From positions 125,818,310-125,882,309 of the forward strand of contig OX465282.1 in assembly GCA_949987705.1 (NCBI GenBank): a stretch of 64,000 bases of DNA. The letters run 5' to 3'. The notes under the pieces were generated by a model, which had not been told where the DNA came from, ran no database searches, and was given only the letters and a program-made list of their open reading frames with translations. A program made the position numbers and the translations under genes. Position 1 is the stretch's first letter. Every line of letters starts with the position of its first letter. The DNA comes from Thereva unica. Taxonomy: Eukaryota > Arthropoda > Insecta > Diptera > Therevidae. This document shows positions 9,546-20,956 of the stretch, piece after piece.

Positions 9546-10599
9546 TAGGGATAGAACAAGAACAAGAACAAGACTTAGTTATGCTTACAAGAACAAGAAC
9601 AAGACTAACTGTGCAAGAACAAGACCCAGAGCAAGATTTCTTGCAAGATTCTTGCAAAAATTCCACCTAAATTCATTCTATTGAAAACAACTAGTGGGAT
9701 GTTGTGCCTAGAGACTAGCCACTAATTACGCTTTTTCATGGTATTCTTTCTGTTGAATAACACTTCAGACTAGATGATTACTCAAACTGATGATTAAGTA
9801 AATGTTTACGTTCTCCTGAGTATCATTATTTGTCGTTAAATATACTTCCGGTTGGGATTTTCAGACCATTTTCTCAGTTTTAGGTCTCTTGATCAAGAGC
9901 TACAATTTGAGATATGGCCCAAGTCTGTAGCGACAGTATTTTCAGAGATGAAAGAAGGTCACAGACGGACAGAGCCTCTGTATAAGCTTTTTTTTTTTTT
10001 TTTGAAGAAGCTAAAAAACATAAAATTGATTATTATGCTCAAGTAATTATACATGTAGTGTATATATTTAGTATGATAATTGTAAAAGCATTTGTACATA
10101 AGTACGGGTGACTTCGTAAATGCCAATAAACTGTGTCAGAAAACAGTATTAATGCAGTCAAGTCAAAGTTCAGTAAAAGCTTAGACAAAGTTGTGCAGTT
10201 TTAAATTTGACATTTATGAAGTGTGCCATTTTTACTTTTTTACAAAATGGATAAAAAAGTTATTGCAAAGTTAATTTTAAAACATTTATATAAAAATATA
10301 GAACAGCTAAATGATAATTTAATAAAAAAAAGGCAGTGGTTGTGTATACTTATGTACGCACATTAGAAGTTATACTTCTTGATAGAGTTTCATACTAAGG
10401 ACATTAACCTATCGGCCAAATTCAGCATCAATGGTGGTGCGGTGTCGTGTTTTTGAAACCAATGGATCATCATGATTAGATTTACATACATGATCTTAAA
10501 GAAAGTTAATAGGGTGGACCTGAATCTTCGCCTCTGCCAAGAAATTCTCCTCAGTCTTTTGTGTATGGCCATAATATGTATTTATTTCAAAAATCGATT

Positions 10600-10775
10600 T
10601 GAAGTAATGTACACTGCTGTCACAACTTGTAAATTGAGACTGTTATACAGAGCTAACCTACCGTTCAAAATTGAATCTGGAGTCCCCCAAGGCTCCATTC
10701 TAGGCCCCAAGCTTTTCAATATATTTATACACGACTTCCCCACAAAATTCCCCTCCTTAACACATTTGTTGTAAG
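10600..10775 (+). pseudogene. Jockey-type RT scrap inside the Harbinger-like element
   Basis: The plus frame contains E-S-G-V-P-Q-G-S-I-L-G-P-K-L-F-N-I-F, the conserved block upstream of the RT catalytic aspartates. The catalytic Y-A-D-D is not present. It is the innermost of four nested layers at this site. Confidence 0.75.
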
Positions 10776-10893
10776 TAAATATTATACATAATAAGTTTGT
10801 TAATACTGAAGTCCTTCATTCAAAAAGAAACCAATCCACAAAAGTATTTTATGTATTTGTAGGTATGTAGGTAAGTATTTTATGTATTGTTAG

Positions 10894-11109
10894 GTGTTAA
10901 AGACACTTATGGAAGAAAGATACAAAAAATGTGAAGACATGCGCCCTACAATCTCAGTTGAAAGTTGCCTATACCTTACATTGTGGAAGTTGGCTAATCA
11001 AAATAGTTTTCGTGAAAAATGCGATCGTTTTAATGTGGCACAAGGAACAGCACACAAAATTTTTGTAAAATTTGTAAAACTAATCAGTTTGCGTCATAGC
11101 TATTCATGA
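10894..11109 (+). pseudogene. HARBI1-like transposase fragment
   Basis: The 71-codon frame includes L-W-K-L-A-N-Q-N-S-F-R-E-K-C-D-R-F-N-V and G-T-A-H-K-I-F-V-K-F, which fits the helix-turn-helix before the nuclease domain of PIF/Harbinger transposases. It ends at a TGA with no DDE core. The assignment rests on recognising this motif and on the terminal repeats of the host element. Confidence 0.6.
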
Positions 11110-11744
11110 TGCCGAAATTCCCATTTCAATGCAAAGATTTGACGTTTACGATGCAATTATGAACACAGTGCTTTAAAACTGTGACATTAATGAAGTCTTG
11201 ACTTAAAGCGACTGCTTAAATTTTACATTTACGAAGTCACCCTACATAATGACTTTGCATGTCAACGAGATTCAGAATCAATATTTTTGCATTTCGAAGC
11301 AAAATTTTCCGAAAAGATTTAGGTAGATGTTCCACACTGCATACTCTTTTTTTATCCAATTTTCGGTGTATACAAACTTTTGACGCTGACTGACTGACGC
11401 TAAAATTATAATAGTTTTAAAATCAATTTTTTGCATTTTCTTGTTTGGATATATTTTTTTTTTATTAAAGTCTAGGTTTTTTTCAATAACCATTTTATAA
11501 AATCAACATACAATACCTACTACATGCGAGAAAATACCTTGGCCTTGCAGTTTTGTCTTGCCTAGTCTTGGTCTTGCACATTTAGTAAGAACAAGAACAA
11601 GCCTTAGGTATATTTGCAAGAACAAGAACAAGACTTAGCTATGCTTGCAAGAACAAGAACAAGACAGACTGAACAAGAACAAGACAAGAACAAGACTAGA
11701 TTAGTCTTGTCTTGTTCTTGCGTTTGCTCATCACTACTTACAGA

Positions 11745-12921
11745 ACACCTCAGCCGTAGTCTGCATGGATCCGGTGAGTCTAGTCTGGTTGCTCTGGATA
11801 TCTCCAAGGCTTTCGATAGAGTTTGGCACTCAGCCCTGTTAGCTAAACTCACAGCTATTGGAGTTGACTCACTTCTACAAAAAAGGATTGAGAGTTTCCT
11901 TTCTGGCCGTTCAATCAAAGTGGTATTGGATGGCGTCAAATCCGCATCCCACCCGATCTCTGCGGGGGTCCCCCAGGGGTCAATTTTATCACCGGCCCTA
12001 TTTCTCATATTTATAAATGACCTTCTTTCAATCCCCTCCAACCCACTTCTCAGCTTCGCTGACGACGGTACTCTACGTTACTCGTACAGCTTCGATACAA
12101 GACAGACTCATGCCAGATCCTGTCTTGATGATCGCGAACTAATGTCCAAGTCGATTAATAACGACATTAAACTCATTCTAGAGTGGGGAAAGAAGAATCG
12201 TGTTGAATTCAACCCTGCCAAAACCAAGTACTGTCTTATCTCTAAAAAGAAGTTCAACACCCCTCCACCCTTGAAAGTGAATGAAGTTCAACTATTGGCC
12301 GAACCATCCTTACACATCTTAGGCGTGACATTAGCCAAAGACTTGCGATGGAATGACCACATATTCCAAATCGCCAAACAAGCATCCCAGTGCTTGGGTT
12401 TTCTTAAGAGGTGCAAGTTCCTCCTCCAGCCATCGGCCCGTGCTGTTATTTATAAATCCTACATTCGGCCTCTTCTCGAATATAACTCCCTCGTTTGGGG
12501 CGGCGCCCCAATAACCACCTTGGCATGGTTAGATAAGGTGCAAAAAAGGGCGCTCAAGTTAATTGATGACGACAGCTCCTGCTCCACCATCGACCCCTTA
12601 AGCCACCGTAGGAATGTAGCAGCACTGACAAAATTTTATCGCTACTATCATAGTGACTGTTCCTCCGAGTTAAACGCTCTTTTGCCTCCACGGCAATCTT
12701 ATACCCGCAACACCAGATTAGCCCACTCGTCTCATTCCCTTCACCTGCAGCTACCCCTTTCACGCACTCAACAAGATATGAATTCGTTTGTTAATAGAAC
12801 AACTCGGCTGTGGAATAATCTCTCGCAGTCAGTATTTCCGAACTCCTACAACATCCAAGAGTTCAAACGCAGGGTTCATCACCACCTTCTTCAATATCCC
12901 CCCGTACCTTCTAATCCTTAA
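11745..12921 (+). pseudogene. CR1/L2-like RT, catalytic and C-terminal part
   Basis: After the insertion the frame continues with L-D-I-S-K-A-F-D-R-V-W, G-V-P-Q-G-S-I-L-S-P-A-L-F, the catalytic S-F-A-D-D and the downstream A-K-T-K-Y-C and L-G-V-T-L blocks. The family's C-terminal domain (H-R-R-N-V-A-A-L, then T-T-R-L-W-N-N-L) follows before the stop. The stretch is open, about 390 codons, so only the DNA transposon and the upstream deletion inactivate this copy. Confidence 0.9.
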
Positions 12922-13063
12922 CCTATACCCCCCCTCATCCCTCCCTCGTACTAAGCTTACTGCTAGACATTGCACCATGACGTGACAAATGACATGACGG
13001 ACTAGTAGTACAAAGGGTGACTCCTAAGCTTAGCACTGCCACATAAAAAAAACAAAAAAAAAA

Positions 13064-14764
13064 CGAGACTCTGCGTTATCGTGCTACAGTGACAGAGATC
13101 GGGCAAGTCGCCCTACATGAGGCAGCGCATGCAGGTGGTATCCATCTTTAATACGAACCTCCATAGGCATCTTTGCTGTTGGCTCTCAGTACTAGTGAGG
13201 CGTTGCGTGATGGCGACAGTATAAACCGCTTAGGGCTCACTATATCAAGTGTCTAGTGTCTGATTGTACCTTGCTCATCAAGGACGCATTGGTACTCTCA
13301 AACTAATTTGGCTCTAACAACCTTATTGCCTCTTGGCTCTGATATAATATTTGTGAGGATCAGTCTAGCAGCAGTGAATTTGTGTGACCGCCTGTCTATG
13401 GCCCATGCCACCGCTGGCAGGCCCCATCCAGACCATAGTATCAGATTACTGACTCGCTTACTTTCAGCTCACCTTATATGACATTTGAGTCCAGACCGGT
13501 GCGAACCACAAAAGACTGGCGTCATTAAAATGAACCTTCAAAAGAATCCTTCGTCAGAGCTGGAATAGTGGGGTCTACGGATCAGCGACCTAACGTCTCT
13601 GCTCTCTTTGCGGCGAAGGTCTAGCTGGCGGTGAGATGTATAATAAAAAAGACACAATCAAATTCAAGTATATGAAATTGAGTAAAAAGTTTATCAAAAA
13701 AGTCAAATAGATCAAATCAACCCATCCCCCCCCCCACCCCCTTTCTTTCAGCTTTAAGCCTAAGCCCAGTTTGAGTAATAGGAAAAGTGCTGGCTACCAT
13801 CACAAGCCTGAGCCAACTTTTATAATAACCCGTTTCGGTGCGTCCAGACTTGCCACAACTTTCGTCTTCTCCTGTTCATTTATTCCAGGGGCGGATCCAG
13901 AAACAATTATTGTGGAGAGGGGGGGGGGTTTGAAATTTTACTCATAATCTGGAGATGATGTTATCTGAAATTGTATTGGGTGTAAAGTTAACAATGATAG
14001 TAAAAACTCCCTAAGAAAAAATAATTCCCCGAGTACAACTAAAAGATGGTCTTACAACGGGCGAACACCGGCCGTGTTTGAAACATATTATTAAGACATA
14101 TGCCAGGAATCACAAGGATGTTTGTTGGACTATACGGCCGTATATTTATTGAGAAAAAAAAACATCATGAAATCAGGTGCTCATGTCTTCGTATTCGAAT
14201 ATTACAAAAACTTTATCAACGCACTCCAATTACAGGTTTTTTTTTCGATTGGTTTTTTTTTTCTTGAACAAAATTTCCCACTTAAATATAAATCAACGCC
14301 AAAATCAAGTAAGCGGTACCCTTCACAAACTGACGACTTCCGAACCTGCTTTTCTTATGCGTCGATAGTCTTTAAGTATGATAATGGGAAGGCCGATTGT
14401 ACATAACGAAAACCATCCAGCTCCCACAAACCGCACTCAACAATACATTGGTGCAGATTCTTTTTTGGCTCAAATTTGACGTCGTATGTACACACTGCTC
14501 AATTCTTGGCCAGTTAATTCTTTTGGACAAGTTTGGCCATCGTTGGCCGGTATATCCCCCGTTAAAAATAGTTAAAAACTCTACGGCCATCATATACCTC
14601 TAAAAAAACTGTAAAGCCATCTTTTATTTTCACTCTGGTCACAAAAAACATTGTAAATCTCAAAATGATTAAAAAACCAAGGTATTAGAATTTTCTCATG
14701 CATTGAACCTACGAGTGTACATATCTTCTAAATGAAGTCACTCAAATTTCTGTTCGTACGTATA
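13064..14764. other. No gene recognised
   Basis: I see no supported coding region, structured RNA or bounded repeat here. There are short homopolymer runs, including C and G tracts near 13730 and 13915. Confidence 0.5.
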
Positions 14765-15388
14765 CATGATGAGTTGAACTCGGGTTGAACCCGGCTCGAC
14801 GAATTAGGATCGACAGAACTCGACTCAACTCATACCTGGCTTGAATTGAAGTTATACATATATACCCCGTTTAAGACAAGGTTGAAAAATTGAGTGGAGG
14901 TTGAGTTGAAATTTCGACCACCGTTTATGACGACGAGTTGAATTCAGTATGGGTGGAATAGAGTTTAACTGAAATCAAGACATAACCTCCACTCTTTTTA
15001 TGAAATTCTTATAAAACGTTCCGGTTCAAGCAACAGCACTGAACACAAAACTAACGCCAAAGGCGGACTTCACGGATGATAAAGAAACAGAACAACTTCA
15101 ACCCAATTTCAACTCAACCGACGTATATGAAGCGAAATATCAACTCGACCCTAGTAGGAGAGCTAATTTGGGTTGAGTTGACCCAGTTTCCATTCGACAC
15201 CGGTATATGGCTGGCTTGAAACCGGGTTGAACCTGGCTTGAACCTAGTCATAAACGTTGCAATAGGCGCTAGTTAAGTAGTTCAGTAGTTGAATTTAGTT
15301 GACAGCAGAATCTCTGTGTTTTGTTTGTGGTTTGTACCGCAAGTCGAAAATTCAACTCAATCTCAACTCAACTATTCAACTCATCATG
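14765..15388. repeat. 624-bp fold-back element rich in GTTGA motifs
   Basis: The terminal 14 bp CATGATGAGTTGAA (14765-14778) are inverted at 15375-15388. The inside repeats GAGTTGA/TCAACTC motifs many times on both strands, so much of the element can fold on itself. No coding sequence and no clear target duplication are seen. It is probably a MITE-like or foldback element. Confidence 0.65.
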
Positions 15389-15523
15389 AATACCTAGTAT
15401 GCTAGTGGCTAGTGTAGATAGCCCCATCTCTAGATTTTTTTTTAAATATCGAGGAAACACCCTTGAAAATATTAGCCGCGTAGGCAAACAAAGGATTTTA
15501 TTGAATATCTGCGGACGTATACA

Positions 15524-17144
15524 CAGGGGCGGCGCTTTCATAGGTGCGGATGGTGCACTCGCACCGGGCGCAATTTCTCGAAGACGCAATTTCAGAAATT
15601 TAAATTTAAAAAACATTTAAAACTTTGTGGAAAAAAAATGAAAAGTATTCTCGTGGGTGCAGCAAATTACACAATTTTAGAGCCAGAAATTGTCATATAA
15701 GAAAAACCGGGGAATTTTACTTCTCCCCGTATTGGAAGTTTCCAGAGATTTAAGCTTCGATATTTTCATAAAATTTTACTTCAGAAATGTTACTCGATAC
15801 TTTACTCTAAAATTGAGAATTAGTCTTCGAGAATCAGAAGCAAAAATTCTGGAAAAAAAAATTTCCAAGCTAGAAAAAATCTCATTTATTTATACTACGC
15901 TTGGAGCATTATGTTAAAATTCTGTTCTAAAAAATTGGCCAATGGCTCTGTATTGTTGTAATGCCGTGATTGATATAAATTTCAGGGCGTTGTGCTCCAC
16001 TTTTAAATTCTGTTCCATGAAGAGGTAAATGAACGAAATGCTTGTTCCTTTACTGACTAACAAATTAATATGGCCAGTTTGACACGGACCAACCAACAAA
16101 AATTGGCTGTAATCGTCCATTATCTTATGAAATTCCATAAAAAGTCGCTGAGCACGATATAAGAATACTATGTTTCGTAGGCAAAGTACTAGAAAAATTA
16201 ATGTCGTGGCAAATCGATGGGCACTGCGTATGTGGTCCCTGTTGTCCCATGCACAGTCTGGTTTCCGCAAGAGCAGTAGCTGTGAAACTGCACTACTGAA
16301 GGTGACCACCAATTTGCGAATGGCTCTTGATTGGTATGACATTGCTTTTCATGTACTCCTGGACTTTAGTAAGGCATTCGACAGTGTCAGCCATACGCTC
16401 CTTGAAACTAAGCTAATTGACCACATGAGGTTTTCATCCTCTGCGTCCTCCTTTATTCGGAGTTACTTGCATAATCGATCTCAAAAAGTATGATCTCAGC
16501 AGTGTCGTGACTAACTGTTATCTGCACATGTATGCAGACAATGTCCAAATTTACTTAAACAGTCCTATTGGTTTGGTTGAGAACTGTGTTAACAACATTA
16601 ATGCCGATCTCGAGCATCCCATTGTATAGGAGTCATGTAGACCTATCATCCTCATGAAGACACTCACAATTAATTTTCTGTGACCAGATCTCTAACACTC
16701 TATCTCTATATGGAAATTTGCGTCGTCTATGGCTGTACGCTTCCACTCTGCCCTTAGGTAGTCGTTCAAAGCTAATCGAAACCTTAATTTTACCGTATTT
16801 CACCTATGCTAGCTTGGTCTTCCCGTCCCTTGATGCGTTATGTCGTGATAAGCTCCATGTAGCCTTCAACGATTGTACAAGGTTTGTTTATAATTGTTTT
16901 TCTAGCAAAAGGGAGACAAAAAACAAAAACTACCAAACAGCTATCAAAAAGTTGATTCTTTTATTCATTGGATGTTGATCCATGTGCAATCTTAAATTTT
17001 GCGCAAACTATGAAAATTATTTCTCCCATCCAGCGAACGTTTGCGTCTTTTTCCATTGTCCTTCATTGCATTCAAAAATGAACATTTTATGGGGCGCAAT
17101 ATCGCATAGTGCACCCGGCGCAAAAAACCAAAGAACCGGCCCTG
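15524..17144. mobile_element. 1.6-kb hAT-like TIR element carrying an RT remnant
   Basis: The ends CAGGGGCGG (15524-15532) and CCGGCCCTG (17136-17144) form imperfect terminal repeats, backed by related inner sequence rich in GGGCGCAAT. TATACA stands on both outer sides (15518-15523 and 17145-17150). This ending is common among hAT elements, but 6 bp rather than 8 bp of duplication makes the superfamily uncertain. No transposase is visible. Confidence 0.6.
16190..16940 (+). pseudogene. Decayed non-LTR reverse transcriptase
   Basis: The plus frame first gives S-G-F-R-K-S-S-S-C-E-T-A-L and L-D-F-S-K-A-F-D-S-V (16255-16490). A short Y-A-D-N version of the catalytic motif follows, then P-L-G-S-R-S-K-L-I-E-T-L-I-L-P-Y-F-T-Y-A near 16750. 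Several stops and frame changes break it. It lies inside the 15524-17144 element. Confidence 0.75.
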
Positions 17145-17569
17145 TATACAAGTAGCGAAAAAGGGGATATCAGTACATATTACGTAAATGGATAATATTT
17201 TTTGTAGTCAATGGAATTACCTACAAACTGTCGTAAAAACTATTTTATGACAAGACTTAGCGTTTAAGAGATATTTGCAAAAAACTGATTTTTTCATCTC
17301 TTGAAAAAACCTTTTTTGCTCCCCCTGAATAAACTTTTTTTTGCAATGCGACATTTTATTTGTAATGATGTTTTTAAGGGCTGTTCCAATTTTTAGCTAT
17401 TCCCGATTTTTGCGGCAGTTGAATATCTATTTTGACTGGACTATGCCTGCCTGTCAAGGATATAAAAAAAACCTGTGTGCGCCTGCACTACAATGCACAA
17501 AAAAAATACTGAAAGGATTGAAATAAATGTGTTCCTGTGTCCCTTGATATTTGTGGGTTGGGTTTGAGT

Positions 17570-17750
17570 GCAGGGATATACAGATAGCATAGAAGAAGAT
17601 CTATGAGCCCTAGGTATAAGAAATTGGAGACTTCAAGGCAGGGACTGACAATCGTGAAGGGGTATGTTGCATGTAGCCAAGGTCAATAACAGGCAGTGGG
17701 GCTATTTATAATCCTTTGGTGTCGGCATACACCCTCATACCGAGCCTAGT
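17570..17750 (+). repeat. Repeat family R, left part (interrupted by Copia)
   Basis: This stretch, with 20784-20912 on the far side of the Copia element, matches the reverse complement of 34917-35230. The other copy has no Copia, so it acts as an empty site and defines the Copia boundaries. The repeat itself has no recognised coding content. The preceding 17151-17569 shows nothing I can support. Confidence 0.75.
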
Positions 17751-17755
17751 AGAAC

Positions 17756-17979
17756 TGTTGGAAATATGTAGTTATAGAATTATCAGTGCAAACAAATATC
17801 TTAAAATGGGTAATGTGTTGAGGGATTTAGACTATGAGAAATGTCATCTTGACTTTTTATATATATTCTTAAAGTTGTCACCCCTTACATTTCCTGTAAT
17901 ACACTTCTTCTGTCTAACCTCCCAATAGGAGAAGTACTACTTATATTTAGGATATAATAAAGATCTGCATACAACCAGA
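17756..17979 (+). repeat. Copia 5' LTR (3' end missing)
   Basis: It matches 20531-20754 with about two differences, then diverges into an A-rich tract and unrelated sequence. No primer binding site follows, so a deletion or rearrangement removed the LTR end and the first internal region. Confidence 0.88.
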
Positions 17980-18239
17980 AAAAAAAAGGGAGGTTTTAGG
18001 GGAACTTCATCAGAATCTCCTGATAGATCCGCAACATTTGATGTTTGAGTTTCTAGAGGATCCTCTTCTTCAGCTACAAAATTCTCTTGCTCTTCATCAG
18101 AAGCCATCGCAAACAATTTCTTATTACTTTTGGAATGTTGTAATAACTTTTTAGTGTTAAATAGTGCCAGTAATTTGATAAAATTCAAGCGGTATAAACT
18201 TCCAAGTTCCGATTTTTGTTGGGTACTCAAACGAATCAA
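17978..18239 (-). other. Unassigned antisense coding-like fragment inside Copia
   Basis: Between the truncated LTR and the Copia pol, the minus strand has an open frame with a Met at about 18107 followed by an acidic stretch (S-D-E-E-Q-E-N-F, then E-E-E-D-P-L-E). Acidic N-termini of this kind occur in several transposase families, but I cannot name it. It is an intruder relative to the plus-strand Copia. Confidence 0.3.
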
Positions 18240-18292
18240 AAGCGTATCGGCTTTGGTGTCCTTCGAAGCACAAGATAATCATAAGCAACGAT

Positions 18293-20372
18293 GTGAAGTT
18301 CTCTCATCCTTTCGAATTCAATAGTAAGTTTGAAGAATTTACGAACCATCAGGATATGACAAAGAAAAATAAATCAGAGTATGACCACAAAATGACTCAA
18401 GAAATTAAAACAGAGTCTGATCTGGAAATAACTTTACACAGATGTAAAGAAGAAGAGGAAAATATGCCTATATCCGATGCATCGGAGGACGAAAGAAAAC
18501 AAGGAAGACCGATGGTCCTGCGGACAGGGAAAAAGGTTTATCACCGACAAGGAGGTATTATTCAATGGAAGAAAGGGAAAAAACACCGAAAATCACGAAA
18601 TATCACGCAAGTTAAAGAAGCATCAAGAAAGGAATCAGTAGAGATATCAGATGAAGACATTTCCGAATTACCCCCGCAGTTACCTACATATGAAAGTGCA
18701 AATTTAGCAACAAGCTTAGAAAGTCCAGTATCACTAGAAGAAGCTCTAAAAACGGATCAATCTTATGAATGGATAAAAGCCTTAAGGGAAGAATACTTTT
18801 CACACGTGAAAAATGGGACTTGGGAAATTGTAGACCGACCATCAAACGAAAACGTTGTTAGCTGCAAACTTGTTTTCAATACAAAATATAATGCAACAGG
18901 AAAAGTAGAACGAAGAAAGATTCGCTTAGTGGCGAGTGGGTTTACTCAGGTACCGGGGATTAATTACCACGACACCTTCGCACCTGTAGTTCGAATAAGC
19001 TCCATCCGAATCATTATGGCAATCGCGGTAGAAAAGGGGTGGGAAGTTCACCAGATGGATGTTACAACAGCCTATTTGAATGGCGATTTACACGAAAGAA
19101 CATTTATGGAAGTTCCGGAACTGTTAGAAGAAAACTTAACATAAATGCTTATATCACTAAAGGAAAACAATAAAAATAAACAAACGATTAAAGAATGGCT
19201 GTCGCAGTTAAAGGAAAATAAACCAAAAGTTTGTTTCTTGCGAAAAGCGTTATATGGATTACACCAGTCGGGAAGAGAATGGTATACTAAATTAAACAGT
19301 GTATTAATTGATCTTGGAATGAAAAGGAGCAATTTCGACCCCTGTGTATATCTTTTGCATCAAAACAAAGATACGGTTTTTATTGCCATATATGTAGACG
19401 ATATAGTGATCACCTCAAATAACCTATTAGTCATGAATAAGGTAAAATTAAAATTAAAACAAAAGTTCGAGATGAAAGATCTTGGGAAAATACATTACTG
19501 CTTAGGCATAGAGTTTAACCAAAGTGAGGATAAAAAACAAATAACTATGTCACAAACGAAATACATACATAAAAGAAATTTTGAGAAGATTTGGTATGGA
19601 AGACTGCAGATTAGCAGTCACACCCCTAGAAACTGGAGTGAAATTATTTCGGAAGAAACCTGGCGATAACGAAGAAGACGTGAACTTGTTTAAAAAGCTT
19701 CCTTATCAAAACCTTATTGGGTCACTTATGTATTTGGCCGTGTCCACCCGCCCAGATCTAGCTTTCCCGGTAAGTCTTTTGAGTCAGTTTAATACATGTT
19801 TTTCCAGAATGCACTGGCTTGCGGCAAAAAGGGTGTTGCGCTACCTGAAGAACACGACATCACACGGACTAGTCTTCAAACAGATGAACAAAGAAGTCAT
19901 CTGCTATGCTGATGCGGACTGGGGAGCATCTTTAGACGACCGAAAATCTTTTTCGGGTTTCGCCTTCGTAATGGCTAGCAGCTCAATATCATGGTGTTCG
20001 AGAAAGCAGCGTACGGTTGCTCTATCAAGTACGGAAGCCGAATACATTTCCTTATCAGAGGCAGCAAAAGAAGCCATATTTTTCAAGGGCTTTATAAATG
20101 AATTAGGCTGTCCACAGCCATCGATGATAATATATAATGACAACCAGGGTGCTCAAAAAATTGGGAAGAACTCAGCTGTACAAAATCGGACGAAGCACAT
20201 AGACATTAGATACCACTATGTCCAAGAGATGGTGAGAGAAGGAAAACTGCAGTTACATTACATGCCGAAAAACTTGATGCCAGCTGATGTCCTAACAAAG
20301 GCTCTTCCTAAATTAAAATTAGAAAAATGCATTAAAAATTTAGGAGTACGAAACCTGAGGGAACTGCCTTGA
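18293..20372 (+). pseudogene. Copia RT and RNase H, one stop and one frameshift
   Basis: The frame begins with a charged linker, enters RT at S-Y-E-W-I-K-A-L-R-E-E and has D-V-T-T-A-Y-L-N-G-D-L. It hits a TAA at 19142-19144, then continues in the same frame through the catalytic Y-V-D-D-I-V-I-T. The frame shifts near 19590. RNase H follows with C-Y-A-D-A-D-W, S-S-T-E-A-E-Y, D-N-Q-G-A and the terminal H-I-D-I-R-Y-H. All blocks are standard for insect Copia elements; integrase is absent upstream. Confidence 0.9.
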
Positions 20373-20530
20373 GTATATAAAATTAAGAAATATTTTTTTT
20401 TTATGAAGTACTAAAAATTTATATATTTTGAAGTTAGATTTTTTGAATAGGACCGTGGATTTTGATTAGATATTTGAATTTGTAAAATTATTGTAAATGT
20501 AAAATTTAAAAGATTTTGTTTGAGTGGGGG

Positions 20531-20778
20531 TGTTGGAAATATGTAGTTATAGAATTATCAGTGCAAACATATATCTTAAAATGGGTAATGTGTTGAGGGA
20601 TTTAGACTATGAGAAATGTCATCTTGACTTTTTATATATATTCTGAAAGTTGTCACCCCTTACATTTCCTGTAATACACTTCTTCTGTCTAACCTCCCAA
20701 TAGGAGAAGTACTACTTATATTTAGGATATAATAAAGATCTGCATACAACCAGAGGAAAGCAGTTTCTTTTTATAACA
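20531..20778 (+). repeat. Copia 3' LTR
   Basis: The complete LTR starts TGTTGG just after a polypurine tract (GAGTGGGGG) and ends ATAACA before the AGAAC target duplication. It has an AATAAA-like signal near 20730. Confidence 0.88.
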
Positions 20779-20783
20779 AGAAC

Positions 20784-20912
20784 ATTTTTGAAGTGGGACA
20801 TTTACAAATATTGAGCAGTCAGTACAATTTAACGTCGTGAAAGCAGCAAATGTACTGCCTAGGATAAGACTGCTACCTTATAGAATCTGTTGATCAAAAA
20901 GCTCACGGAGCT
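20784..20912 (+). repeat. Repeat family R, right part
   Basis: It continues the repeat that is split by Copia and matches the reverse complement of about 34917-35040. It runs close to the BEL insertion that begins at 20957. Confidence 0.7.
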
Positions 20913-20956
20913 ATATTAACCATCTTCTTCCTCTTCTTTGATCCGTTAGCTGGCGG

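Larger units (their letters stand above)
10106..11242 (+). mobile_element. Harbinger-like DNA transposon remnant nested in the hAT element
   Basis: Perfect 17-bp terminal inverted repeats (GGGTGACTTCGTAAATG at 10106-10122, its complement at 11226-11242) are flanked by TAC on both sides. The inside encodes a short HARBI1-like helix-turn-helix segment at 10894-11109 and possibly its N-terminus at 10246. The catalytic DDE domain is absent. A foreign RT scrap sits in between. Confidence 0.7.
9546..11736. mobile_element. 2.2-kb non-autonomous hAT-type element with CAAGAA-rich ends
   Basis: The element is flanked by the 8-bp target duplication CTTACAGA (9538-9545 and 11737-11744) and sits exactly in RT coding sequence. 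Its ends are TAGGGATAG on the left and the complement of TAGTGATGAGCAAA on the right, a typical hAT terminus. Dense ACAAGA/CAAGAA subterminal repeats fill 9550-9650 and 11590-11720. No hAT transposase is visible. A complete 172-bp relative lies at 62586-62757. A Harbinger-like element is nested at 10106-11242. Confidence 0.88.
9096..13063 (+). mobile_element. CR1/L2-like non-LTR retrotransposon, interrupted copy
   Basis: Plus-strand RT sequence starts at N-E-K-V-L-T-D-S (about 9095) with no endonuclease, so the copy is 5'-truncated. It is split by a DNA transposon at 9546-11736, resumes at T-E-H-L-S-R and runs to a stop at 12921. A 3' UTR and an A-rich tail end at about 13063. Compared with the minus-strand copy at 45659-49170, it lacks about 33 codons after L-S-Y-F (near 9383). 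The CR1/L2 assignment rests on the G-V-P-Q-G-S-I-L-S-P and S-F-A-D-D blocks and the C-terminal domain; it is inference. Confidence 0.85.
17756..20778 (+). mobile_element. Ty1/Copia LTR retrotransposon, rearranged and dead
   Basis: The 3' LTR is 20531-20778 (TG...CA, 248 bp). The 5' LTR starts at 17756 but is cut off at about 17979. Target duplication AGAAC flanks the whole (17751-17755 and 20779-20783), and an empty site is present in the repeat at 34917-35230. The shared 222 bp of the two LTRs differ at only about two positions, so insertion was fairly recent. Gag, protease and integrase are missing; RT and RNase H remain but carry a stop and a frameshift. Confidence 0.92.

Noticed and set aside
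9550..9684. Arg/Thr- and Lys/Asn-repeat tail of the 9007 frame as a real low-complexity protein domain
   Set aside because: It is translation of the CAAGAA subterminal repeats of the inserted hAT-type element.
11545..11735. Simple microsatellite (CAAGAA)n
   Set aside because: The repeats are interrupted, occur in both directions and are bounded by hAT-type ends with an 8-bp target duplication, so they belong to the element.
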